From an uncultured Clostridia bacterium (lineage in GTDB: Bacteria > Bacillota > Clostridia > Oscillospirales > Feifaniaceae): 44,346 nt of DNA. Each line of letters begins with the position of its first letter. Within the stretch, counting starts at the first letter, position 1. Shown piece after piece: positions 1 through 7,899 of the stretch. The position numbers and the translations under genes were made by a program. The notes beneath the pieces are model-generated. The model did not search any database. It was given only the letters and a program-made list of their open reading frames with translations, and was not told where the DNA came from. Location of the stretch: NCBI GenBank assembly GCA_904420075.1, contig CAJFTX010000054.1, positions 1 to 44,346 on the forward strand. Direction: 5' to 3'.

Positions 1-686
1 TCTGCCGCGGCAGAGGAAAAAATTTCGAGGGGATTCAGCCCCGTTTTGTCTTTCGTCTCTATTTAAACGGCAGAACCGAGGAGGAGATCATGGCCTCCTT
101 TCACAGTAAGACCCGGTACAACATCCGTGTCGCGATCAAGAAGGGGGTCACCGTCAAGATCGAAACCCGCGACAAACTCAAGGATTTCTACGAGATCATG
201 CTCGAGACCGGTATGCGGGACAACTTCGTGACCCGACCGCTCTCCTACTTTGAGCGGATGTATGACGAGCTCGGGGACGACGTCCGGCTCTATATGGCGT
301 ACTACGAGGGCAAGCCGATCGCCGGTACTCTCGCAATCCACTATGGGGACAAGGTCTGGTATCTTTACGGCGCGTCGAGCAACGCCTACCGCAACGTGAT
401 GCCGAACTATCTGCTCCAGTGGGAGATGATCCGCTGGGCGATCGAGACGGGCGCGCGGGTATACGATTTCCGCGGCGTGTCGGGCGATATCGACGAAAGC
501 AATCCGCTCTACGGGCTCTATCGCTTCAAGAAAGGATTTAACGGCGAGCTCACCGAGTTTGTCGGGGAGTACGACCTGGTGCTCTCTAAACCGGTCAAAA
601 CTTTTTACGACGTCGGTGAGAAGGTCTATAAAAAATGCATCAAGACGGTCTATAAGCTCAAAAACAGGGATAAGGCCGTAAAGTAG
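1..686 (+). CDS. FemABX-family peptidoglycan bridge aminoacyltransferase, 5'-truncated by window edge
   Basis: The reading frame is open from base 3 with no stop, so the gene begins upstream of the window; an internal ATG at 90 is not the start because residues before it (ending in a QPRFVFRL-like stretch) already match the family. The visible part is the second GNAT-like fold of FemX/FemAB/MurM-type enzymes, which add amino acids from aminoacyl-tRNA to the lipid II stem or bridge on the cytoplasmic side. Recognisable family features are HSKTRYNIR followed by a KKGV stretch, the GKPIAGTLAIHYGDKVWYLYGAS block, the LLQWEMIRWA helix, the YDFRGVSGD block and a final GLYRFKKGF segment. The basic C-terminal tail is typical. 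It lies 23 bp before an alanine-racemase-like gene on the same strand, so the two are probably co-transcribed and both act on cell-wall amino acids. The amino acid added cannot be read from the sequence. Confidence 0.88.
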   Translation, partial: CRGRGKNFEGIQPRFVFRLYLNGRTEEEIMASFHSKTRYNIRVAIKKGVTVKIETRDKLKDFYEIMLETGMRDNFVTRPLSYFERMYDELGDDVRLYMAYYEGKPIAGTLAIHYGDKVWYLYGASSNAYRNVMPNYLLQWEMIRWAIETGARVYDFRGVSGDIDESNPLYGLYRFKKGFNGELTEFVGEYDLVLSKPVKTFYDVGEKVYKKCIKTVYKLKNRDKAVK

Positions 687-709
687 GCGCACGAGGGGAG
701 GGAAAGGGA

Positions 710-1801
710 ATGAAACGACTGGTCATCGAGACCGACCGGCTCGCGGGGAACATCGAGGCGGTGAAAAAGGCGGTCGGCGACTGTACGATTATCGGCGTCG
801 TCAAAGCAAACGGCTATGGTCTCGGCGCGGTGCAGTACTCGCAGTTTCTGCTCGGGCAGGGGGTGACGATGCTCGCCTGTGCGCGACTCGACGAGGCGCG
901 CGAACTCCGCGAAGCTGGGATTGAGGCGGAGATTCTGCTGCTGTCCCCGGTGAGCGTGCCGGACTATGTGGGGGAGGTGGTGGAGCTCGGGCTCACCGCC
1001 GCCATCGGCTCCGCCGAGAGCGCGCTCGCGCTCAATACCGCCGCCGCCGAGCGGGACGTCCGCGTGAAGGCGCATCTCAAGATCGACACAGGCTTTGGCC
1101 GCTTCGGCTTCCTGCCGGAGGACGTGGACAAGCTCATCACCGTCTGTAAGAGCCTCACCCATGTGGAGCTCTCCGGTATCTTCACCCATCTGAACGTCTC
1201 CTTTGGGGACGAGAAGTTCTGCCGGATGCAGTTTGACTCGTTCTGCGGTGTGATCGACCGCTTAAAGCAGGCCGGAATCTCCCCCGCTCTGCGGCACATC
1301 GCGAATTCCTGCGCCGCGCTGCGCTTTCCCGACATGCGGCTGGACGCGGTGCGGATCGGTTCCGCCTTTCTCGGCCGCCTGCCGATCAAAAACGAGTGGG
1401 GCCTCAAAAAGGTCGGCCGCTTCGAGGCGGACATCGACGAGATTCGCTATCTCCCGAAGGGGCACTTCGTCGGCTACGCCAACGTCTATCAGACCCCCCG
1501 TCCCACCCGGATCGCGGTGGTCACCGCGGGCGCCGCGGACGGGCTCGCTCTCCAGAAGGGGAAGGACGCCTACCGGATGCGCGACCGGCTTCGCTATCTC
1601 TGGAACGACTTTAAGTTTCTGCTCCGTCCGGGACGGCTTGCCTGCACTGTGCAGGGAAAACGGGCGATGGTGCTCGGCCGGGTCGGGCTCACCCACACGG
1701 TGATCGAGCTCGGCAACATTCCCGCGGGCGCGGGGGACGTCGCCACTTTCCAGGTCAACCCCCTCTATATCGACTCCTCGGTCGAGCGGGTGTACGAATA
1801 A
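710..1801 (+). CDS. alanine-racemase-family PLP protein with divergent active-site motifs
   Basis: 363 residues, with a GAGGGGAGGGAAAGG ribosome binding region before ATG 710. The N-terminal PLP barrel is clear: the Schiff-base lysine is K32 in VKANGYGLG, the catalytic-base region is DTGFGRFGF (about 127-134), the cofactor-binding HIANS is at 196-200, and VRIG follows at 214-217. The second catalytic Tyr is retained in GYANVY (Y256). However, the usual GYADG block is replaced by AGAADG (about 273-278), and the usual GRVSMDMT block reads GRVGLTHT (about 324-331), so residues of the canonical substrate entrance and carboxylate site differ. It sits between a FemABX gene and a PLP decarboxylase, suggesting a role in cell-wall or D-amino-acid metabolism. 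It may be a true alanine racemase, a racemase of another amino acid, or a non-racemising relative; family membership is sure, substrate is not. Confidence 0.85.
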   Translation: MKRLVIETDRLAGNIEAVKKAVGDCTIIGVVKANGYGLGAVQYSQFLLGQGVTMLACARLDEARELREAGIEAEILLLSPVSVPDYVGEVVELGLTAAIGSAESALALNTAAAERDVRVKAHLKIDTGFGRFGFLPEDVDKLITVCKSLTHVELSGIFTHLNVSFGDEKFCRMQFDSFCGVIDRLKQAGISPALRHIANSCAALRFPDMRLDAVRIGSAFLGRLPIKNEWGLKKVGRFEADIDEIRYLPKGHFVGYANVYQTPRPTRIAVVTAGAADGLALQKGKDAYRMRDRLRYLWNDFKFLLRPGRLACTVQGKRAMVLGRVGLTHTVIELGNIPAGAGDVATFQVNPLYIDSSVERVYE

Positions 1802-1802
1802 A

Positions 1803-3089
1803 ATGGGCGCCGTCTATGAGGCGCTGCGGGCCTATGCGAAAGCGGATCCGCTCCGACTGCACATGCCGGGACACGGCGGGCACTCCTCCGCGCTCGGTGC
1901 GCTCTCTCCCGTTCTCCCGCTCGACGTGACCGAGGTCCCGCCCACCGGCGATCTGCTCACCGGCGAAGGGCCCTTCGCCGCCGCATATGACCGGGCGGAC
2001 CGGCTCTATGGCGGGACGACCGTCTTCTCCGCCGGCGGCGCGACCCTCGCGCTCCAGGCTGCGCTCTTTCTCGCCACCCGCCGCGGGACGAGGCGAACGG
2101 TGCTCGTCGACCGGCGCTGTCACAAATCGGTGCTGGCGGCGATGGTGCTGCTCGATCTCGAACCGGTCTGGCTCTACCCGGAGGGGGACGTGCTCCCTCT
2201 CCGGACGCTCGAGGCGGCAGCTGAAGCTCATCCCGAAGCGGCGGCCGCCGTGGTCGTAAGTCCCACCTACTACGGCCGGCTCTCCGAGCTACATACGCCG
2301 CTGCCAAACGGGGTGCGGCTGGTGGTCGACAACGCGCACGGTTCCCACCTGCTGCTCCTGGGACGGCACCCCTTTTTGGCGGGGGCCGACTACGTGGTCG
2401 ACAGCCTGCACAAGACGTTGCCCGCCCTCACCGGGGCCGCGCTGCTCCACTGCCGCGACACACGGGAAGAGGCGCTCGAGGCGCTCCGGCTGTTCGGCTC
2501 GACCAGTCCCAGTTTCCTGATCGCCGCGTCGATCGACCTCTGTCTCGACTATCTCGAGGGGGAGGGCAAAGCCGATCTTCTGCGGCAGACGGAGACGCTC
2601 CGTGCGCTGCGGGTCCGGCTCGCGGCGCACAGGGTTGCCTCCCTCTCCGGGGTGGAATATGATCCCGCGCGGCTCACCCTTTTTCTTCCCGGCGGTGCGG
2701 AGGCGCTGCGGGCGGCGCTCGAGGCGCACGGCATCTTTGCCGAGTTTTCGGATGTGGACCACCTGGTGCTGATCCCTCCGCTCACCTTCGGAGAGCAGGC
2801 AGCGGCCCGGCTCGAGGAGGCGGTCACAGCGGCTCTCCCGCTCCCGTCCGGGGAGGCGGAGGCGGCGCTCCCCCCGGAGCTGCCGCAGGCGCTCTCCCCC
2901 AGGGCCGCCTACTTTTCGCCGCGGGAGCGGCTCCCTCTCCCCTTGGCGGCGGGCCGGATCTGCGCCGCACCGCTCTACTGCTATCCCCCGGGCATCCCGC
3001 TCTGTGTTCCCGGCGAGCGTCTGACGGACGCCTTCTGCTCCTGGGCCTCGACCCGGTTCGACACAGTTTGGGTCACTCGCTCGTCATAA
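1803..3089 (+). CDS. Orn/Lys/Arg decarboxylase family protein (YaaO-like)
   Basis: 428-residue fold-type I PLP enzyme. The start lies directly after the upstream stop (TAAAATG). Family marks: LRLHMPGHGG near the N-terminus (residues 18-26), an LYGG-TTVFSAGGAT substrate/PLP loop (69-81), the cofactor Asp in VVDNAHG (D176), and the Schiff-base lysine in DSLHKTLPALTG (H203-K204). The shorter C-terminal domain matches the YaaO/SpeA-like short form rather than the long inducible lysine or ornithine decarboxylases. The reaction is PLP-dependent decarboxylation of a basic amino acid, giving a polyamine precursor; the specific substrate is not readable. In Bacillus subtilis the homologous yaaO precedes tmk, darA and holB. 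Here tmk is missing and darA follows after 82 bp. Confidence 0.9.
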   Translation: MGAVYEALRAYAKADPLRLHMPGHGGHSSALGALSPVLPLDVTEVPPTGDLLTGEGPFAAAYDRADRLYGGTTVFSAGGATLALQAALFLATRRGTRRTVLVDRRCHKSVLAAMVLLDLEPVWLYPEGDVLPLRTLEAAAEAHPEAAAAVVVSPTYYGRLSELHTPLPNGVRLVVDNAHGSHLLLLGRHPFLAGADYVVDSLHKTLPALTGAALLHCRDTREEALEALRLFGSTSPSFLIAASIDLCLDYLEGEGKADLLRQTETLRALRVRLAAHRVASLSGVEYDPARLTLFLPGGAEALRAALEAHGIFAEFSDVDHLVLIPPLTFGEQAAARLEEAVTAALPLPSGEAEAALPPELPQALSPRAAYFSPRERLPLPLAAGRICAAPLYCYPPGIPLCVPGERLTDAFCSWASTRFDTVWVTRSS

Positions 3090-3171
3090 TAGAGAGGGAA
3101 ACTTGTTTTGTTGTCACCTTCCGTCCCTCCGGGGCGGAGTTCCACATACTATCAGCTGAAAGGAGAACATT

Positions 3172-3495
3172 ATGAAACTGATTTTTGCCATCGTGAATAA
3201 CGACGACGCGGGCGCCGTGTCCGCCAGCCTCACCAAAGAGGGGTATCAGATCACAAAGCTCGCCACCACCGGCGGCTTCCTGCTCTCGGGCAACACCACC
3301 TTCATCTGCGGCACCGAGGACGACAAGGTGGACAAGGCGATTGAGATCATCGGCAACTGCAGCAAAAAGCGCAAGCAGATGGTCCCCTCCTCCGCGTCCT
3401 ACGGTCTCGGCATGTATACCTCCTTCCCGGTTGAGGTGACAGTCGGCGGGGCGACAGTGTTCGTCACCGACGTCGAGCAGTTCAAGAAGCTGTAA
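3172..3495 (+). CDS. darA: cyclic-di-AMP receptor DarA (PII-like)
   Basis: 107 residues, the usual length for DarA/PstA/YaaQ. The ribosome binding site GAAAGGAGA precedes ATG 3172. The sequence starts MKLIFAIVNNDDAG, has the glycine-rich T-loop area (TTGGFLLSGNTTF, about residues 32-44), the ICGTEDDKV segment, and a C-terminal VEVTVGGATVFVTDVEQF strand-helix. DarA is a trimeric PII-fold cytosolic protein that binds the second messenger c-di-AMP at subunit interfaces; its output is not well defined. It is followed one base after its stop by holB, the same pairing as in B. subtilis (yaaQ ... holB). Confidence is high from length, motifs and neighbours. Confidence 0.95.
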   Translation: MKLIFAIVNNDDAGAVSASLTKEGYQITKLATTGGFLLSGNTTFICGTEDDKVDKAIEIIGNCSKKRKQMVPSSASYGLGMYTSFPVEVTVGGATVFVTDVEQFKKL

Positions 3496-3496
3496 G

Positions 3497-4405
3497 ATGG
3501 TAAGTCTCGAATCTCTCGTGGGAAATGACGCGCTGCGCGCGCGGCTGCGGGACGCAGTCGCGGCGGGGCGCGTCTCCCACGCCTATATTCTGGAGGGACC
3601 CGAGGGTGTCGGCAAGAGGAGCCTCGCCCTCGGGTTTGCTTCGGCGCTCCTCTGCGCGGAGGGAAGCGGCGTCCCCTGCGGCCGCTGCTCCCATTGCAGG
3701 CGGAGCGCCCATCCCGATCTCTCGGTCATCGAGGGGGAGGGCAAGAGCGGCGCCGTCAAGGTGGCCGCCATCCGCGCGCTGCGGGCGGACGCCTACATCC
3801 GGCCGAACGAGGCGGAGCGAAAAGTCTATATTATCGACCACGCGGAGACGATGCGGGCCGAGGCGCAGAACGCACTGCTCAAAATCTTTGAGGAGCCTCC
3901 GGCCTATGCGGTCATCATTCTTCTGACCGCCTCGCTCCCGGCCATCCTGCCGACGCTGCGCTCCCGGGCGGTCACCCTCTCGGTGCGCCCGCTCACCGTA
4001 GAGGAGACCGCCGCCGCCCTCCAGCGGCTCACCAAAAAGCGGGGGCCGGAGCTTTTGGAAGCGGCCGAGCACTCGGGCGGGCGGATCTCCTATGCGCTCG
4101 AGCTGCTCACCGACAAGCGGACAAAGGAGGCTGCAAAGCTGGCGGAGGAGTTCCGCGCCGCCCTGCCAGGTGAGCTCTACACACTCCTCACCTTCGCTCC
4201 CCGCGCCGCCGCAAACCGCGACCTCTTCGAGGCGTTCCTCTCCCAGCTCTACCAGCAAATGGCGACGGAGGCCGGTTTGACAAACCTATCTGCGGTGCAT
4301 ATAATGGAGAAAATAATTGAAATCCGCCAAAAGCTCGAGGGGAACGGGAATCTCTCCCTGCTCGCCCATTGCTTTTGTCTTGATTGTTGGGAGGCTGCTC
4401 ATTGA
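3497..4405 (+). CDS. holB: DNA polymerase III delta' subunit
   Basis: 302 residues. AAA+ clamp-loader subunit that, with delta and gamma/tau, opens the beta sliding clamp at replication forks. Visible marks are the SHAYILEGPEGVGKRSLALGF Walker A region (about residues 27-46), a four-Cys zinc module with CGRCSHC, the YIIDHAETM Walker B-like strand, the NALLKIFEEPP helix and LRSRA sensor (SRC-like) segment. The P-loop Ser/Thr position is Arg (GKR), compatible with the usual lack of ATPase activity in delta'. It starts one base after darA and its TGA overlaps the TTG start of ricT (TTGA), so the genes are translationally coupled. Downstream ricT and upstream darA match the conserved Firmicute cluster. 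Confidence 0.95.
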   Translation: MVSLESLVGNDALRARLRDAVAAGRVSHAYILEGPEGVGKRSLALGFASALLCAEGSGVPCGRCSHCRRSAHPDLSVIEGEGKSGAVKVAAIRALRADAYIRPNEAERKVYIIDHAETMRAEAQNALLKIFEEPPAYAVIILLTASLPAILPTLRSRAVTLSVRPLTVEETAAALQRLTKKRGPELLEAAEHSGGRISYALELLTDKRTKEAAKLAEEFRAALPGELYTLLTFAPRAAANRDLFEAFLSQLYQQMATEAGLTNLSAVHIMEKIIEIRQKLEGNGNLSLLAHCFCLDCWEAAH

Positions 4406-5571
4406 TTCAGGTAATTGGGGTGCGCTTTAAAAAGGTCGGCAAGGTCTACTACTTTGATCCCGGCGAAAATTCCTACCGCGAGGGGGACGGCGTCATCGTC
4501 GAGACCTCGCGCGGCGTCGAGCTCGGCCGGGTGGCGCTTGAGAACAAGAGCGTACCGGAGGACAAGGTCATTCTGCCGCTTCGTCCCGTCATCCGCGCCG
4601 CGACTGAGGAGGACTACGCCTGCGAGAAAAAGAACGAGGAGCGGGCGAAGGATGCCTTCAAGGTCTGTGAAAAGGCGATCTCCGACCACGGGCTTGAGAT
4701 GAAGCTGGTGGACGCGGAGTACACCTTCGACTGCAGCAAGGTGCTGTTTTATTTCACAGCGGAGGGCCGGGTGGATTTCCGGGAGCTTGTAAAGGACCTC
4801 GCTTCCATCTTCCGCACCCGGATTGAGCTGCGGCAGATCGGCGTGCGGGACGAGGCGAAGATGCTCGGCGGACTCGGTATCTGCGGGCAGCCGTTCTGCT
4901 GCTCCCGCTTTCTCGGGGAGTTCCAGCCGGTCTCAATCAAGATGGCAAAGGAGCAGGGGCTCTCGCTCAACCCGACCAAAATCTCCGGCACCTGCGGACG
5001 GCTGATGTGCTGCCTCAAATATGAGCAGGAGGCCTACGATGAGCTACTGAAGGTCACGCCGAAAGCGGGCTCTATCGTGGAGACGCCGGACGGTACCGGC
5101 ACCGTCTCAGTCGTCGGTCTGCTGCGCGGCAAGCTCGGCGTCCGGTTGGACGAGGCCCCGGACGCCCCGCCCACCGAGTACGATCTCTCTGAGATCACGC
5201 TGATCAGCGGTCCGAAGAAGGGCGGTCGCCAGGAGCGCGGCGAAAAGCCCTCGGAAAATGCGTCCCGGGCGCCGGAGGAGCAGCGCGTTCCGCGCGAGCG
5301 CCGCAAAAAGTTGGAGGATGCCCTCCCGCCGGAGCGCGCGAAGCCGGAACATCCTGAGGAGACTCAGGGCGCAGAGAAACAGCCCTCCCACCGCCGTTCC
5401 CGCGGCCGCCGCCGCAAGCCGAGTGGGAAAGCCGCCGCAGAGCAGAGCGCGCAGAGCCGGACTGCACCGCAGAAGGGCTCCTCCCCTCGCACCGCTCCCC
5501 CCGCGCGTCCACACGCCGGTCTGGATGATAAAGCGGCTTTTGAGCTGCTCCAGAAGCTCAAGCAAAAATAA
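4402..5571 (+). CDS. ricT: PSP1-domain regulatory protein RicT (YaaT)
   Basis: 389 residues from a TTG start at 4402 that overlaps the holB stop; a GGGAGG site lies 7 bases upstream, which favours this start over the in-frame TTGs at 4384 and 4387. The N-terminal about 275 residues form the PSP1/YaaT domain, beginning IQVIGVRFKKVGKVYYF. It carries the conserved cysteine clusters CGQPFCCSRF and CGRLMCCLKYE, which in B. subtilis help the RicA-RicF-RicT complex hold [4Fe-4S] clusters. RicT works with RNase Y in mRNA maturation and is also tied to sporulation and competence. The last about 110 residues are a low-complexity Lys/Arg/Ala/Pro-rich tail, probably disordered and possibly RNA binding; this extension is not part of the core family. 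It closes the operon before a strong terminator. Confidence 0.93.
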   Translation: MIQVIGVRFKKVGKVYYFDPGENSYREGDGVIVETSRGVELGRVALENKSVPEDKVILPLRPVIRAATEEDYACEKKNEERAKDAFKVCEKAISDHGLEMKLVDAEYTFDCSKVLFYFTAEGRVDFRELVKDLASIFRTRIELRQIGVRDEAKMLGGLGICGQPFCCSRFLGEFQPVSIKMAKEQGLSLNPTKISGTCGRLMCCLKYEQEAYDELLKVTPKAGSIVETPDGTGTVSVVGLLRGKLGVRLDEAPDAPPTEYDLSEITLISGPKKGGRQERGEKPSENASRAPEEQRVPRERRKKLEDALPPERAKPEHPEETQGAEKQPSHRRSRGRRRKPSGKAAAEQSAQSRTAPQKGSSPRTAPPARPHAGLDDKAAFELLQKLKQK

Positions 5572-5761
5572 AAAGCGGCTGGATTTTTTCGTGTCCGCAG
5601 GTGCAGAGAACTGCAGTATATTTTTTGAAAAATTCCGCTCCGTTATCAAAGATTCCTCCCGCGCCCACAGGCGCGGAGAAAGAAGATGGGCCGAGTCCGG
5701 CCCTGAGCCGAGCCGGCTCTTCTGCGGACTGCGCCGCACAGCCCGCGTTCTCCTCTTTTAA

Positions 5762-5799
5762 AAAGCCCCCGCGTTCCAATGGAACGCGGGGGCTTTTAT
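5762..5799. terminator. bidirectional intrinsic terminator between ricT and azlD
   Basis: A perfect hairpin with arms AAAGCCCCCGCGTTCC and GGAACGCGGGGGCTTT around a short AAT-type loop has A-runs on its left and T-runs on its right, so it can stop ricT on the plus strand and azlCD on the minus strand. The 190 bp between ricT and this hairpin hold no convincing gene. Confidence 0.85.
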
Positions 5800-5846
5800 T
5801 TCTCTCTGCGCCAAATCTGTCCCTTTTTTGCAGGGAGTGCTCTCCG

Positions 5847-6173
5847 TCAAAAAACCAGCTGCACAAGCGCCATATAGCAGAGCGTACCGCCCGCAATTGA
5901 GAGCAGCATCTGCCGCTTCCACCGGTGCAGCAGCACCACTACCAAAACAGCGATTAGCTCCGGAATCGCATGACTCCCCTCAAACAGACTGACCTCACGG
6001 AAGCAGTAGACGACGAGCAAGCCGAACACCGCCGCCGGGAGCACGCGTCCGAGGTAGCGGACATAGTCCGGCACGCGCCGCTTCGCCGGAAAGCAGAGAA
6101 ACGGCAAAAAGCGGGTGAGCGCCGTCCCCGCAACCACCGCTCCGATGGTCGTAAGCTGCTGCCAGAGCGTCAC
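5847..6173 (-). CDS. azlD: AzlD-family branched-chain amino-acid exporter small subunit
   Basis: 108 residues from a GTG start at 6173 that overlaps the azlC stop by four bases (GTGA), with a purine-rich AAAGGGGG site upstream inside azlC. A longer open frame to 6335 is overlap with azlC and is not used. The protein has about four hydrophobic segments and the AzlD hallmarks [23 protein letters not shown] near the N-terminus and a PELIAVLVV helix. AzlD pairs with AzlC to form the LIV-E type exporter of branched-chain amino acids and analogues in the cytoplasmic membrane. It is the last gene before the terminator at 5.78 kb. Confidence 0.9.
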   Translation of the reverse strand: MTLWQQLTTIGAVVAGTALTRFLPFLCFPAKRRVPDYVRYLGRVLPAAVFGLLVVYCFREVSLFEGSHAIPELIAVLVVVLLHRWKRQMLLSIAGGTLCYMALVQLVF

Positions 6174-6922
6174 GTCCGCACCCCCTTTGAGAGTCTCCCG
6201 CGCAGCAGCGTGAGCGCGAGGAGGATCGCCCCCATCGCCGGAAGCAGAAACCGCTCCGCTCCGAAGAGCAACAGACAGCAGAGCGGCAGCAGAACGCCGA
6301 GCAGAGCTCCCATATGCTCCCGCTCCTTCTTCCACTGCTCGAGAAAGATCACCACAAACATCGCCGTCATCACAAAGGAGATTCCCTCGGTGTCAAGCCG
6401 GATCACCTGCCCGAGCAGACCGCCCAGCGTGGCCCCGAATACCCAGTAAAAATGGTTCAACAGCGTTACAAAGAAGAAAAACCATCCCCGATCCACTCCC
6501 GGAGGGATCTCCGCCGTATAGTTGATCGAAAAGCTCTCATCGCACATTCCAAAGATGAGATAGCCTTTTTTCCAACCGGTGCCACTGTAGCGCTCCAGCA
6601 TCGAGAGCCCGTAAAAGATATGCCGCGCCCCCATCACAAGCGCCATTGCAAATGCCTGCAGCGGGTGGAACGCTCCCAGCAGCAGCCCCACCGTTACAAA
6701 TTCCATCGATCCCGCAAAAATGGCAAGGCTCATCCCCAGCGGGTACCAGAAGGAAAAGCCCGCGGCATTCATATAGATCCCATAGGTCAGTCCCAAAAAC
6801 CAGAACCCCGCAAAAATCGGAGCGGTGTGCGGCGCCGCCGCACAGAAGGCCCGGCGCACCGCGGAGTCCGTCTCTCTTCCTCTCATCTCTCCCAAATCCC
6901 ATCCGGGCGGAACTTCGAGCAC
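6170..6922 (-). CDS. azlC: AzlC-family branched-chain amino-acid exporter large subunit
   Basis: 250 residues if started at the GTG at 6922; an in-frame ATG at 6886 (starting [10 protein letters not shown]) is an alternative, and the upstream gene ends only six bases before 6922. The family pattern is clear: [18 protein letters not shown], a [14 protein letters not shown] segment, [13 protein letters not shown], the DESFSI motif in the central loop, and a [16 protein letters not shown] helix. About seven to eight membrane segments are predicted by eye. With AzlD it exports branched-chain amino acids; in Bacillus azlBCD is controlled by an Lrp-type repressor, but none is visible here. Translation is coupled to azlD through a GTGA overlap. 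Confidence 0.92.
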   Translation of the reverse strand: MLEVPPGWDLGEMRGRETDSAVRRAFCAAAPHTAPIFAGFWFLGLTYGIYMNAAGFSFWYPLGMSLAIFAGSMEFVTVGLLLGAFHPLQAFAMALVMGARHIFYGLSMLERYSGTGWKKGYLIFGMCDESFSINYTAEIPPGVDRGWFFFFVTLLNHFYWVFGATLGGLLGQVIRLDTEGISFVMTAMFVVIFLEQWKKEREHMGALLGVLLPLCCLLLFGAERFLLPAMGAILLALTLLRGRLSKGVRT

Positions 6923-6927
6923 TTCTC

Positions 6928-7716
6928 TCAGTCGAGCGCCCGAAGTTCCGCAATCGCGCCATAGTGTAAAACATCAAACTCGTCCGGCGCAATTTGCAGC
7001 AGCAGCTCCCTGTGCTCTTGCTCCCAGCGGAGGAGCTCCTCCGCCGGAAGCGACGCCCCGACTCCCCGGCATGCTTTCACCCTGCCGTTCCACCCCTCCC
7101 GGGTAAAATGTACCTTGAGCGGGTACTCCTCATGGGAGACCAGCTCGAATTTTTCCCAGTAGCAGTCCGGAATCTCGATCGGGTGCATCCGCTCTCCCGC
7201 GCCGCTCCAGCTCGGATGATAGCGCAGTACAAGCTCCTCGCTCGCCCCCGCGATCCGATCCTCAAAGGGTAGCCACGCCATACACAGCACCAGCAGCCGC
7301 CCTCCCGGCCGCAACATGCGATAAAATTCAGGTATCACTCTCTTGTGGTCGAAATACCAGAAGCACTGACAGGCGGTAATCACATCAAACGACCGCTCCG
7401 GAAAGCGGATCTCCTCCGCAGGAGACACACAGTAGTCAATTTTCATCCCCTCGGAGAGCCTCCGAGCTTGCGCAATCTGCTGCTCTGAGCAGTCCACGCC
7501 GGTCCACTTTGCGCCATAGCGGTACATCCCTCTCGGCAGCACCCCGGTTCCCGTGCCCACATCAAGAACATCCTGTCCCTCGATACAGAGCGCGCGGTCA
7601 AGGATTTTCTCATAAAACTCCTGCGGATAGATATCCCGGAATCTCGCATAATCCGCCGAAGTTCTGCCCCAGTCAAAGGGTCTCCCCCCGTCGATCAGCC
7701 GGCCGGATCTGTTCAT
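6928..7716 (-). CDS. class I SAM-dependent methyltransferase
   Basis: 262 residues from ATG 7716, chosen because a GAGGTGA site lies just upstream; an in-frame start at 7776 would lie across the promoter. The Rossmann SAM-binding motif is VLDVGTGTGVLPRGM (about residues 49-63), followed by the acidic VDCSEQQI strand end, the FDVITACQCFWYFDH motif IV region and MLRPGGRLLVL. This is the methyltransferase-11/UbiE-like type that modifies small molecules; the N-terminal FDWGRTSADYARFRDIYPQEFY is common in unassigned Firmicute members. Substrate unknown. The azlCD operon starts six bases downstream, so the three genes are likely transcribed together from the promoter at about 7.75-7.78 kb. Confidence 0.85.
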   Translation of the reverse strand: MNRSGRLIDGGRPFDWGRTSADYARFRDIYPQEFYEKILDRALCIEGQDVLDVGTGTGVLPRGMYRYGAKWTGVDCSEQQIAQARRLSEGMKIDYCVSPAEEIRFPERSFDVITACQCFWYFDHKRVIPEFYRMLRPGGRLLVLCMAWLPFEDRIAGASEELVLRYHPSWSGAGERMHPIEIPDCYWEKFELVSHEEYPLKVHFTREGWNGRVKACRGVGASLPAEELLRWEQEHRELLLQIAPDEFDVLHYGAIAELRALD

Positions 7717-7747
7717 AGCGTCACCTCGTTCTTTCGCAATTTCACCC

Positions 7748-7776
7748 AGTATAACACACCGGCTCAAACAAAACAA
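7748..7776 (-). promoter_or_regulatory. sigma-A promoter for methyltransferase-azlCD
   Basis: On the minus strand TTGTTT (7776-7771) is separated by 17 bp from TATACT (7753-7748), about 32 bp before the gene start. It is divergent from the promoter at 7843-7871. Confidence 0.7.
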
Positions 7777-7811
7777 TCGCTCTCACACATCCCTTATTTC
7801 TTGTATATCCG

Positions 7812-7842
7812 TATATTTTTATTGTTTTTCAATAAAAATATA
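7812..7842. repeat. perfect 13-bp inverted repeat abutting a -35 box
   Basis: Arms TATATTTTTATTG (7812-7824) and CAATAAAAATATA (7830-7842) flank a five-T loop. The right arm ends on the base before the TTGACA box of the plus-strand promoter, so it is placed as an operator or an UP-element-like site. The downstream operon encodes its own small HTH protein, a natural candidate ligand. Confidence 0.75.
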
Positions 7843-7871
7843 TTGACATTTAGCTAGATTCACGATATGCT
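7843..7871 (+). promoter_or_regulatory. strong sigma-A promoter for the DUF2975-HTH-DUF4173 operon
   Basis: Consensus TTGACA (7843-7848), a 17-bp spacer and TATGCT (7866-7871), 29 bp before the ATG at 7900. This also shows that an in-frame ATG at 7867 is inside the promoter and not a start. Confidence 0.8.
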
Positions 7872-7899
7872 GTCCTCAGAGGAAAAGGAGGAATTTTAC

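Noticed and set aside
5558-5896. Open frames on both strands between ricT and azlD
   Set aside because: They cross the bidirectional terminator, lack ribosome binding sites and resemble no protein family.
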